A stretch of DNA of 64,000 nucleotides, taken from Lutjanus erythropterus. Lineage: Eukaryota > Chordata > Actinopteri > Lutjaniformes > Lutjanidae. The number at the start of each line of letters is the position of its first letter. Positions within the stretch are counted from its first letter, which is position 1. Where the stretch lies: assembly GCA_020091685.1 (NCBI GenBank), contig CM034598.1, positions 20,137,745-20,201,744 of the forward strand, in the 5' to 3' direction. This document shows, piece after piece, positions 25,087-35,619 of this stretch. The position numbers and the translations under genes were made by a program. The notes under the pieces were generated by a model. It saw only the letters and a program-made list of their open reading frames with translations. It was not told where the DNA came from and made no database searches.

Positions 25087-25699
25087 CTGAAAAATGTCTC
25101 TCTTAAACACAGTGTTTTCATGTCTAAGGAATGTTTCCCATGATGGTCTTAAATCTTAATTTGTTTTTCAATATGCACCTAGTACGGAGAAGAGAAGAAG
25201 AAGTGGAAAAAGAATACATCACATAATGAACAGTTTTATATTTATTCAAGAATATGTGGAAAACCTCTTTTAACAGTCTATTTTGGTATCAGGATAATTT
25301 CCTGTTTGTGAAAAGCATGTTTTTCAAAGAAAATTTTTACATGTTTGATAAATCTTTCATAAATGCATTGTACATTGTGCTTTAATACAAATTAAACTCC
25401 ATAGTTTTTTAAAAATTGTTTTTTTCCTGTATGTTATTGTGGTCAGAGACGGACACTGAGAGAGTGTGTACTTATATAATTATCAAAGTAAATATACTCA
25501 TGATGTATAATTGCTGCTGTGTTATATTATTATAGAATAATAGATTATTGTGTTTTTAGTTTGTCAATTTGGAGCCAACTAGATTAGTAGTATAATACTC
25601 AATCATAGCATATAAGCATATCATAATTGTATTTTTTAAGCAACTAGTAATTGTCAAATGAATGTAGTGGATTTAAAAGTACAATATTCTCCTCTTTAA

Positions 25700-25805
25700 C
25701 ATAGTGAGTAGAAGTACAATTAGCATAGAATAGAGAAACTCAAGTAAAGTATAAGTATTTCAGAATTGTGCTTAGGTGAAGTACTTAAGTGTACTTAGCT
25801 ACTTC
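25700..25805. repeat. Fragment of the TACTTTTACTTGAGTA repeat family
   Basis: AAGTAAAGTATAAGTATTTC and GTGAAGTACTTAAGTGTAC, related to 15790-15910. It fills most of the gap between tcof1 and the tmco6 promoter. Confidence 0.4.
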
Positions 25806-25844
25806 CTGCCATTAGTAGTATCTGTCGCTGCCGAGTGTGTCCGG

Positions 25845-26016
25845 TAGGTGGCGCTGCAGTAGGTCACTGATTTCACCCTGAATGCACCGAAGAAGAATTT
25901 CAACTTGTGTGTTGTAGCATCATCATGGTAACTAGCTGCAGAGACATTTTCCACCATGAATAAATCAACTGACGTTTAATTATTTCAACTGTTATTATTT
26001 ATCTCGAAATAATCAA
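25845..26016 (+). promoter_or_regulatory. Presumed tmco6 promoter and 5' UTR
   Basis: This region starts with TAGGTGGCGCTGCAGTAGG and GCACCGAAGAAGAA and runs to the tmco6 ATG at 26017. A similar arrangement occurs upstream of rnf20 (54079-54144). There is no TATA box. The assignment rests on position and on the shared motif. Confidence 0.4.
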
Positions 26017-28849
26017 ATGTGGAGGCTAAACAAAGTTCGGCACAAAGCTTGTCGACAAGGCGACAGCTTGGAGACACTCAAGTTAAAGAGGCGAGAGCAC
26101 GAGAAAGGTGAGTTTTGGCTGTAACGTTAAAATGTGTGAAAATATGATGTGTTTGTATGGAACGGTATGACGTCTACCAACGTAAACTTAACGTTAGTTT
26201 AAACGCCGGTGGGCTAACCGTTGGTTAACGTTAGCCGTCCGTGTGACAAAGAGGCTGCAACTGTTAAACTAACGTTAATTTACAAGAAAGAGATCGACAT
26301 GGAAGGTTCACCTGTGCTAATGTTGTTTTCTAATGGCTGAACCTGGTTAAGCGACGTTATTTCATTGTAGTTAGCTAGCTAGGTAATAAAAATTATATGC
26401 TACTTAAAAAAAACAGTTAGCTATCACATCAACAAATCACAAGTTAGCTAACAGTACATCTTCATCTAGCTCAGTGGCTTTCAAACTCAGGTCCGGGGAC
26501 TAACAGGAGTCCTTGACTCATTATCTACTTGCCCACATGCCGATTGCAGGTCAGGTTTATTTTTGTAGTCCTCAGAACACTGCTTGAGTCACAGGAAAAC
26601 AGCTTTCCAGCGTTGCAACGTAAAATGCCTCCATACTGCTCATCTGGTGTAGTCTAATCCAACTGTCCTAAAGCCCTGACATGCCAAGTTGACTTGAAAT
26701 ATGTCATTTACACCATGTAGTTAGCCTGAATTTTCACTGTAGAGCCTTAGCTGAGGATCTTATCCAGGGTATCTTTAAGTGATCTGGCTTGACTAAACCT
26801 AACAAAGGCAATCAAGGATAAGTGGTCACATGAAGCTGGTTATCAACTGTCTGCATTGTTTGCAGTATCTGACCAATCACATCATGGACAAGACTACTGA
26901 CAGCACACCAGCATATTTTACAAATGAAGAGCAAACTATAATATTAGACAAATAATACAGAAGTGTGAGTATTATATCATGATACATCAAAATATCACCA
27001 TATCATTATCACAATAATGACAAGTTTATTCAATTCACTTCTCGGGATTGTTAAAGACACTTTACATAGGTAAAAATGATTTTAAAGACACGCTAAAATA
27101 ATTCTAATACACAGCATTGATCACATACTAAAAACAGTTCACTGCCCCTCTCATGCACTCGCAGCTAGGTGTGTTCACAAGGGTGCCTGATGTTTTCAGC
27201 TGGCAAAAAAACTTATAATACAATTGGACCTAATAATATCACTGCTCATTAGAGCACAAGTAGATTTGACTATAATTATATTTGTGTATTCGATTAAATT
27301 AATGTGCTGCTTAGATGTAGGCTATTCTTATAGTGTGTGAGACAGTTTTAGCCTTATTCTTTCAATAACAGAAAGTGATGTGACATTTGGCTGTTTTAAT
27401 TGTTATAGCACTGAGACAGGCCCGCAAAGACAGACAGCTTGTAAGCAAGAGACTCCTGCTGAATGAAGATGAGGACCAGTCCGAGGTCACAATGGACACC
27501 AACTCAGGAGAACAGGTGAGATAGATGTTGTGATAGATAATGGTTTAGTAGTGGAGCCCTGCATGGGCTGAAAACTCCAGCTTTATCCCGGCCCTGGCCC
27601 AACAAAGTCTGCAATCTTTCAGCCTGGGACCAACACCAGATCACCCTAAGCTCTCTCTCTGAGACTCTGATGCACATCTGAAGCCAGCCCATGCTTCCCA
27701 AGTCTGAGGTAGTGACTAAACACTAAAAAGTGGGGGAAAAGTATAATAAAAATGGTGATATATGAAATTACCTATTAGAAACAGATAAACTGTCATTTGG
27801 AGGGAAACACTAAAATGTGTGTGAATACTATTTATAATATATTACATTATAAATATTATATCAAATATTAATCAATAGAACAATATTTCTTACAGTGTGC
27901 TCTGTGTGTAGTCTATATGGGTCCAATGAAAGGAGATAGATTAAATGAGTTTGACCCGAGCCTGGACTGAAAAAAAACAAAAAACAAAAGTGTGTCCCAA
28001 ACCTGCCCTTAATGGACTCAGCAGGTTAGGGAGCCTAAAACTTTCCATCTGAATCTGCTCCTCATTTCCCCAGGATGTGGTCAGGTTGTTCCACAAACTT
28101 CAACACAGCGGGCCAGAGAAGGAGGTCCACCTGAAAGCTTTGGGTAAAGCTCTCCGTGACCCATCAGCACAGCTCATCTTCATCAAGTATGGTGGTAGTT
28201 TTGAATTTAAATAATGGTATAGCTACTTGTATTTCTGTCTCGCATGTAAGTCTATAAACCATTATTCCTTCCAGGCAGGAGAATAGTATGCATCTTCTGG
28301 TTGGTCTCCTCACTGGCTCTAATGCTACATGCCGTCTGCAGGCTGTTCGGTGTCTTCATGAGCTGTCTCACTCTCCACACACCAACGTGGCAACAGCTTG
28401 TTTGCCTGCCACCCCGTACCTGCTCACCTACCTGTCCAGCCAGAGCACCAAGTTCACTGTGAGTACCCGCTCATACCAGGCAGTGTGTAATATTGTCACC
28501 TTTCAGTACAGGAGAGTTTTTGACTTTCCATGTGTGTATGTTCATGTGTACACAGGAGCTGTGTCTCTACACTCTAGGTAACTTGTTCCCAGACAGTGAT
28601 GTTGTTAAAGAGAAACTCTTGGCCCAGGGAATCATACCGGCTCTGGCCAACTGTATAGAGGTAAACTAACAAGATTCATTTGTCTCCAACTTTGTAATAA
28701 CACCACAGGTTTAATATCTTCACTGTGTCTTATTGGTATGTGAGAAAATCTTTCTGGAATTTCTACAAAAAAAGGGTCTAAATCCAATTTCCCACAGAGC
28801 CTTGATTTGGTGCCACACAATGTTAAATGTAGTAATGTATCTCTTGATG

Positions 28850-28926
<77 letters not shown>

Positions 28927-31900
28927 AGAACCAGAGACATAACCTTGCGGTGGTGGAAGCTGTGGGGTTCACCGTCTCTCAGCTTCTCCAGGCCAAAGAT
29001 GTAGCAGAGAAAATAATCCCGTAAGCACTCTAATGATACAGCAGTTCACCTCCACATTCTCTACATTGCTGTTCTAATATCATCACTGTTGAAATAATTT
29101 TTCCTGCAAGGCTTTCCTCACGTTAAACGGATAGTTTGGACTGTTTGAATGAATTTATTTGAATTTGAATTTATTACCAACAGTAGATGCCAGTTAGAGC
29201 TAAGCAGTGTTCTGCTGTGGACGGGGTCAGCACCAAAAGGTATTTTAGACACTTAAAAAAATGTATTTAGGATACTTTCACCCCTTTACTTTGCCATTTG
29301 AGTTATATAACAACATTTTTCCACCAGAAAAGTCTGTCTGACAGCAAAGTAAAGCAGTGAAAATATTCTGAACATAGCATACACTTAAACTGATGTTTAT
29401 TTATTAATTTTTTCTAAACCATTTTTTTCAATGGCTAAAATACATTTTGTTGCTGACTCTTTCCACCACAGCTCATTTCTCAGCTTCCGTGCTGGAACTT
29501 TGTCTGCATCTCCTAACTGTGGGTGTTTCGACCTCTTGTCAGCTGTGTAACAGTCTTCCTCTGTATCTGCAGGATGATCCTGGCCTCCAGTTTACCTTCA
29601 CACTTTTTATCAGTCCTGACTCCCGACCTAAAGTTTGGCCTGGCAGCTGCCATTGAGTGTGCTTGGTGTCTGCACTACCTCACATGCAGGTGAGGGCAGA
29701 GGAGTATCCTCAGCAACTGTCAGTAGTTATATTTACTCAGTTGTCACTATATGTAAGAGTTTGCAGACAGTGTTATGTGTTATATTACCCATTGTATTTA
29801 TAATAACGAGTCTCTCCTCTGCATTTGTCTGATTCCAAAGCATGGAAGATAACAGAGCGCTGTTGGGTCATGGGGCCCTGTTGAAGTGCAGTTCCCTGTT
29901 AGTGTCACTAGGTGGTGCTGTGGCTGAAGGAAACAAAGAAGAAGGAATGGAGCTGGTAAGGATATTAACATGCATTCCATTATGGTTGCTTCTTTTTAAT
30001 GCTCTGCAATGCGTGCAATGTGTGCATGCGTGTGAAAGAGAGAGAGAGTGACCAACAGGGCTGGAGCTTGTCCACAGCTAATCTTGGATACTACTGGACC
30101 CATCAGCCTAAAATCTGTTGTGCACATATATGATTGTATTCTAAAGGACCTCTCATGGTTGTGGTGATTCACATTTTTTGAAAGACCTTGAAAAATCTGT
30201 ATATAACTTATACCAACTGCTGACTGTCATCAACAACTGCAAAGTTAAAACAAGGCTTACCTACCAGCAGTACTGGGCAGTAACTTTGTTCATATATGTA
30301 TTTACATGTTGTTAAATAACAAAATAAATGTAATTGTAATGTTTTACATTTACTGAGGACTGATTTCTTACCTTCCAAGACCTCACTGGTTTCAAATCAT
30401 ATCAAGGAATGAAAATCAATTTGCAGCAACTTCAGACATGCTTGAGACAAAGTGAACAATTTAATCTTTAATTTAGTCAGAGTTTTTCATAGTAAAGCCA
30501 CTGCTGTGCCCCGTTTGTAGTTGGTGCATTCAAGAACTCTAAAAAAAGATTCACATTTCTGACAACATGGCTGGTAAACAGCCATGTTGTCAGAAAATAA
30601 AACAAATTATCAAAAATTAAGACACTTATATTGAATATAGTATTATTGTGTTATAGTAACAATATGGTGTGTTAACTGGCAGGAAACTGTCAATGTGTCC
30701 TTCCTCTCTAGCTCATCTGTCCTCTGTTGAGATGTGTGGGAAACCTCCTGTCCTCCTGCCCAGTGGAAGACCTGAGCACTCAAGTGGGTGACGTTCGTAT
30801 TGTGGTCGCTCTGTGTGCACTTCTTCAGGCATACCTGCAGACCCAGCCAGCCTTGGCCAGAGAGATTGCCTGGGTCCTCAACAACCTCACAGGTTTTAAC
30901 ACTCTGTTATAATCACACCCGATGAAACACTTATTTCTGCAGTCATGTTAAAATTGGGATTGGGATTTCTGTACTCTATGGATTATTTGGCTTAGAGACA
31001 GATGAGGAGTAGAGACTGCATATACCAGCACACGTTAACCCTGTAAGCACACAAAAGTATACACAGTTATTAAATTTAGTTTGGATTCCAGAAAGGTCAT
31101 TTGGCACCTATCCATTGTTATACATCTAAAGATTAAGATATTGACTAGGAGTTCAGGTGTAATGATGTTTGTTCTGATGCATTTTCCATCTTTCTGCTAC
31201 AGCCTACTCCAGTGCTTTGTGCTCTGCTCTGCTGACTTTCAACTTGGTCCCTGGACTGATCCAGCTCCTCCCTTTCTCTCAAGGCATCAATATCATGGTC
31301 TGTGTTAAAGCTAAAGCCAGAGTTTGATATCACTGCGTTCATAGAATATTTCACTGTTTGTTGTAGCACATGATGATGAACAGTGTGTTTGTTTTACTGT
31401 TATCTTTGGAATGATGCAGAGTCCTTCATTTCTCACACAAACCCACAATAGGCTTGTGGCAGTAGTTGTTGTCACCAGTGGTACCACGGTGTTTAGACAT
31501 ATACCCATTACATTACTCATAACCCTCTACTCGTGTTATCAGTACTCTGTGTCTTCTCTGTACAGCTGCAGTAGCAGAGTCACAGAATGGAGTCGCAAGA
31601 ATCAGATTTCACACATAGGCTTCCTTAAAAAGAGAGTAATCGCAGCCTGACATGAGGTTGCTTGACAACAGGATATTGTTGTATGTCCAAGTTAGCTTTG
31701 AGCTAACATTACCACCAGTGTGTACATTAGCATTACTTTACTTGTCAGGGGATGTCAGCTACAGTTGTTGGGATTAGTGTGGGGGATGTTTAATAAACCT
31801 GGCAACTCAAAACTTACGCATGAATGAAGCATTTGTTTTGTTCAAAGTACAGTGGGGAAAGATCTCAAGATCTAACATTAAGCGTCATCAACAAATGAAT

Positions 31901-32501
31901 TAAAAGAACAAAAGTCTGATGTAGTCATAAGTTTATTTATCAGTGGGAAAGATTGCCTTACTGTGACATCTCTCCATCTCACTACTTCTTCTTGTTCTAC
32001 TCAGATCCTGAGGGTTCTAGCAAATATTGCCCACAAGAAAAGGGAGTTCTGTGTCCAGCTGGCCCATCTTGGATTGCTGTCTGCACTCTGTGCCACACTG
32101 AAAATGGCCGACCAAGAGATGGTGACCTTGAGTATGGATGTCCTCTTCATGCTGGTAGTTAGTGGTCCACAGGTAAGTTATACTGCACAGTAGAGATATC
32201 CAAATCACTGAATGATGGTAACAGCTTTTACCAGAGTTACTCCTTCCCATAGGTGGCTGAGGAGTTTGTGAAGCAAGGTGGCCTTCCACTGTTAGAAGCT
32301 ATTCAGTACAACAGTGAGGGAGAAATCAGACGAAGAGCGACATATTTTCTGGAGCACCACCTGCTGGCCTACTCATCCTATTGCTCGGTAAAGTCTTTTG
32401 TACAAGTTGTTTTGCTTGTTGAGTTAATACTAATTCAGATTTGTTTTTTTAAATGATGGATATCTTTTGTTTTCCAGGTGGACAACACCTCACGTCCCTG
32501 A
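26017..32501 (+). CDS. tmco6: TMCO6, importin-alpha-like armadillo protein, 13 coding exons
   Basis: Exons: 26017-26107, 27409-27515, 28074-28186, 28275-28458, 28556-28660, 28929-29020, 29573-29689, 29841-29955, 30712-30892, 31203-31297, 32005-32172, 32253-32387, 32478-32501. Total is 1527 nt, 508 residues (human TMCO6 is 493), and every junction keeps frame. The N-terminus (MWRLNKVRHKACRQGD, then LKLKRREHEKALRQARKDRQ) is a basic coiled region like an importin-beta-binding domain and matches TMCO6. The rest is a series of armadillo-type helical repeats (CLHELSHSPHTNVATACLP, LYTLGNLFPDSDVVKEKL, VLNNLT, VLANIAHKKREFC). Hydrophobic helices at ~205-225 and ~370-400 could explain the 'transmembrane' in the name, but ARM helices are as likely. 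The cellular role is poorly known. The last exon encodes only seven residues (VDNTSRP). Confidence 0.9.
26505..26765 (+). repeat. MITE-like element, family 2, copy 2 (tmco6 intron 1)
   Basis: CTCATTATCTACTTGCCCACATGC, (key words TCATTATCTACTTG), then AACGTAAAATGCCTCCATAC, TCATTTACACCATG and AGCCTGAATTTTCACTGTAG, matching 34200-34620 and 13830-14125. Confidence 0.55.
28853..28925. repeat. (GT)n microsatellite abutting the tmco6 exon 6 acceptor
   Basis: About 35 GT units that end three bases before the acceptor (GTGTCCAG, exon starts at 28929). Confidence 0.95.
29140..29430. repeat. Probable dispersed repeat in tmco6 intron 6
   Basis: It contains CAGTTAGAGCTAAGCAGTGT, GGACGGGGTCAGCA and TATTTTAGACAC, words that I recall from a fish interspersed repeat. 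The limits are approximate. Confidence 0.35.
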
Positions 32502-32655
32502 GGAGGAAGGAACAGGAAAGCATCAAATTCGTACCATGCATGATAAACAGTGTGACAAGAAAAACCACCACGAGGACATACCAGACAGTACATGACATCT
32601 TGTTTACTAAGTGCAATCTGTGCAATGGACAAGCAATGTATTTAAAGTAATACTA

Positions 32656-33345
32656 GATACATTTCAGATATGATCTACTGGTATTATAATGTCCACCATA
32701 TTCACTGTGGTTATCATCAGTGATATTTTTATATATGTAAAAATGAAATATTTTTTAACACCTCAGACAGTGCCTTACACTCTGACATGTTCTTTGTTGT
32801 GTTTAATATTTTGCCAACATCAACTGAGGCATCAAATTCTCATATGAAACTGGAACACCTACTGCATGTACAGAGGATGGGTTTATATGGCTGAATGTAA
32901 ATATCTAGAGTGAGGGTGATGCAAAAGCACCTTTTTTTTATAACAACGTATTTTAGAAGTATCATGTGTTTTGAGTCAATAATGCAATGTCATTACTGCC
33001 TGTAGATTCATCAAATTAATAAATATCACCTTCAAACATAAGACTTTTTTGAGTGAAAGATCTTATCTAGATATCTGTTAAAGTTTTGTTTGGTTTGGTA
33101 TATTAGCAGAAACAAGACAGACTAGTTTCTGCATGAAAACCTACAACAAGGTGGGTCACTTCATGTTTTTGTTAATATCTCTGCATACTTTGAGACTGGT
33201 TGTAAAGTATTGCATGCATCAGGTTTCTGAAGTAATTCTACAACACCACAACTATTCTGTCTCTTTAAATCTGTGCAGTTGACTTTGAAAATATGATTTG
33301 CGCTGTTGATGGGAGAGCAAACATCTGGTTTGATTAATTCCTGTT
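32656..33345 (+). pseudogene. Relic MS4A unit 0: 3' UTR tail plus the next unit's 5' flank
   Basis: From 32656 (TATGATCTACTGGTATT) to ~33030 this follows the end of the 3' UTR of MS4A copy A (39255-39660), including CACCTACTGCATGTACAGA, ATATCTAGAGT, GGTGATGCAAAAGCACC and TCATCAAATTAATAAA. From 33030 to 33115 it follows the DNA downstream of copy A (39650-39740, TGAGTGAAAGATCnTnTCT). From 33115 to 33345 it follows the DNA before the copy A start codon (35362-35600, GGTGGGTCA, TCTCTGCA, AACTTTGAGACT). No MS4A coding exon is left. Confidence 0.75.
33018..33023 (+). promoter_or_regulatory. AATAAA, possible polyadenylation signal for tmco6
   Basis: This is the first AATAAA after the tmco6 stop codon (517 bases downstream). 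It lies inside the relic MS4A 3' UTR, at the position matching the copy A signal at 39640-39645. Confidence 0.4.
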
Positions 33346-33354
33346 CTTTTCTTA

Positions 33355-34195
33355 CTGTACTTACTGAATGAGGCAGGGGCAGTAATGTTACATTACCTTA
33401 AATTAAAGCCTCAATGGTCCTAAATGTAAACTTGATTATGGTAATGTTACATCACCTAATCTTAATGTATATTTTATTATGTATTACATTGGTAAAGTCA
33501 GACAGAAACCCATGATTACATATTCACATTAAAATAAATCAGAGGTAGATTTTCCTTCTGATCCACAATACCCCAACTTACAAGAAATCTAGTTATGAAA
33601 GTTTAAGAAAAATGTTTTGCCTGTCAGTTTGCATTTTAATTACATATTGTGGTCACTCGCTGTTAGCCTATAACCCATATGTCACTAACATAACTGCTCA
33701 TCATCTACATTATTATCTACACACCACGATGGCACACCCGAGAATACAGGACTTCTTATTGTATTATTTGCATTTATCTGTGTAATGGGCAATTAATTTT
33801 AATATTTTTAAGTAGTTTTTGATACCTTTTACATATGATCTACTGGTATTCTGATGTTCATCATCTTCAATGTTGTTATCAGTGGATTTTAGCATATATA
33901 AAGATTTTTTTAATGCTCAAGACTCAGTGTTGCATATTGTGCTGCCATCAGCTGAGAGACTGGAGAGGACTAATATTTTCTAATTAAATACTCACCTAAA
34001 ACTGGAACACCTGTGGCATGTAGGATGGTTTAATATGACTGCCTGTAAATATCTACAGTGAGGGTGCAAGAGCACTCTTTTGTTATGATGTATTTTAAAA
34101 TTATGTATTTTGAGTCAATAATGCATTGTCATTAATGTTTGTACATTCATCAAATGTATTTTTTAAAAGTAAATAAAAAATACCACCTTCATTGT
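33355..34195 (+). pseudogene. Relic MS4A unit 1: 3' UTR only, coding body deleted
   Basis: This follows the 3' UTR of copy A (38860-39660) and part of that of copy B (43090-43480): GGGGCAGTAATGT, AAAGTCAGACAGAA, CCACAATACCCC, CAAGAAATCTA, TATTGTGGTCAC, TTTTTGATACCTTTTACATA, then ATATAAAGAT and GAGGGTGCAAGAGCAC. It joins directly to the 5'-flank-like DNA at ~33345, so the exons and introns of this unit appear to have been lost. Confidence 0.75.
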
Positions 34196-34199
34196 AAAC

Positions 34200-34620
34200 T
34201 TAAAGGGATAGTTCACTCAAAAATGATAATCCAGTCATTATCTCTTCACCCTCATGCCAGCTGAAGGTTGGGTTTATGGGTTTTTTAGTCCACCAAATGC
34301 TGCTTGAAAGCTGTCATTTACACCATGTGCATAGCCTAAATGTTCACTGTAGATCCTTAGCTTGAGCCGCGTATGCATGCACACCACCTCAACCGGGTGT
34401 GTGTGGTGTGACGTGGCGCACACACAAGTGAACAGCATGTCATAGGTTTAGGCGACTTGGTATGAAGGCATTTTATGTTTTTGTGTTTGTTTTTTTGTTT
34501 TTTTTTCCATTTGAAAACTAGTCAGCATTCAAATTGTTTGGGGGTTTCTGCAATGCTGTTTTCACGTGAGTCTCCAGCAGTGGTTTGTAGACAAAAACAC
34601 TGAAAAAATTTTGTTTCTTG
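34200..34620 (+). repeat. MITE-like element, family 2, copy 3
   Basis: It begins with GGGATAGTTCACTCAAAAAT, then CAGTCATTATCTCTTCACCC. It carries TCATTTACACCATGTGCATAG and TTCACTGTAGATCCTTAGCT (read in parts), as in 26505-26765. Confidence 0.6.
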
Positions 34621-35195
34621 ACTAAAGCAGCACTTCAAACAAGAAAAAAAATTGAAAAGTCACATTATTCTGTGTTTTTCGAATGCCTTTCAAGGGACAA
34701 ATATATAACGCTAATTTTTTCTGAATGCTCAAAATTCATAGGAGGAAAAAATTGGTGTCGAGAAACTGAAAAGATTCCTGTTTAGAAGATGACTGCCTTT
34801 AATATGAACATGAATATTATTCTAATGCCCACGGGTCCTTTGAGTTAGTTGCAGCCTCAAATTCTTCCACTTGCATCCTGATGGATGAAAATACATCTGA
34901 AGATACTTCTACTTTTCTGTAAAAGTGTCTGTTGACTGCAGCTTCAGCCAGGAGGTTATGTCATTGCCATTGGATAGTGTCCAGTATTACAACTATGAAC
35001 TGGAACAACCTCTCACTGACGGGAGCTGGTGGCCAAATAGCTGTCCACCCTCTCCCAGCTTCTGGCTTAACTCTCCCTTCTTCTTCCATAACCAGTGAGA
35101 TTCTGCCTCCCTCTTTTTTTTTTTTTAACCCACTAATAGTTTTTCACCCTAATGTGTCTCCATATCAATATTTAACATTGTTGTACTTTGTGTTG
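34620..35195. other. Non-coding stretch before MS4A copy A
   Basis: No gene or clear repeat is recognised. Short ORFs (up to 104 codons at 34932-35246) have no recognisable domain. From about 35195 on the DNA becomes similar to the upstream region of copy B (40080-40320). Confidence 0.5.
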
Positions 35196-35619
35196 ATGAG
35201 AACCAGCCTTCCTGTCACTGGATTTCCACACAGCCTCAGCCTGTGACTTGCAAACAAACTACTCAGCTCCTCCCCCGAATGAAAAAAAAAAGCTAAACTC
35301 TTAAATTTCTTCACTTCCTCTGTCCACCCACAACTTTCCCTTCCTGTTTTCAGTCTCACTACTTCTCTACATGAAAATCTAAAACACGGTGGGTCATGTT
35401 TTTGTACATATCTCTGCAAACTTTGAGACTGCTTTTACAATCTTGCATGCAGCAGGTATCTGAAGTACTTCTGCTAGACCACAATTATTCTGTCTCATTA
35501 AATCTGCCTAGTTGACTTTCAAAATACAGTTTGTGTTGTCGAGGGGAGAGCACACATCTAGTTTCATTAATTCTTGTTCTCTTCTCCCACAACTGCACAC
35601 AGCTTATATCCTACTGGCA

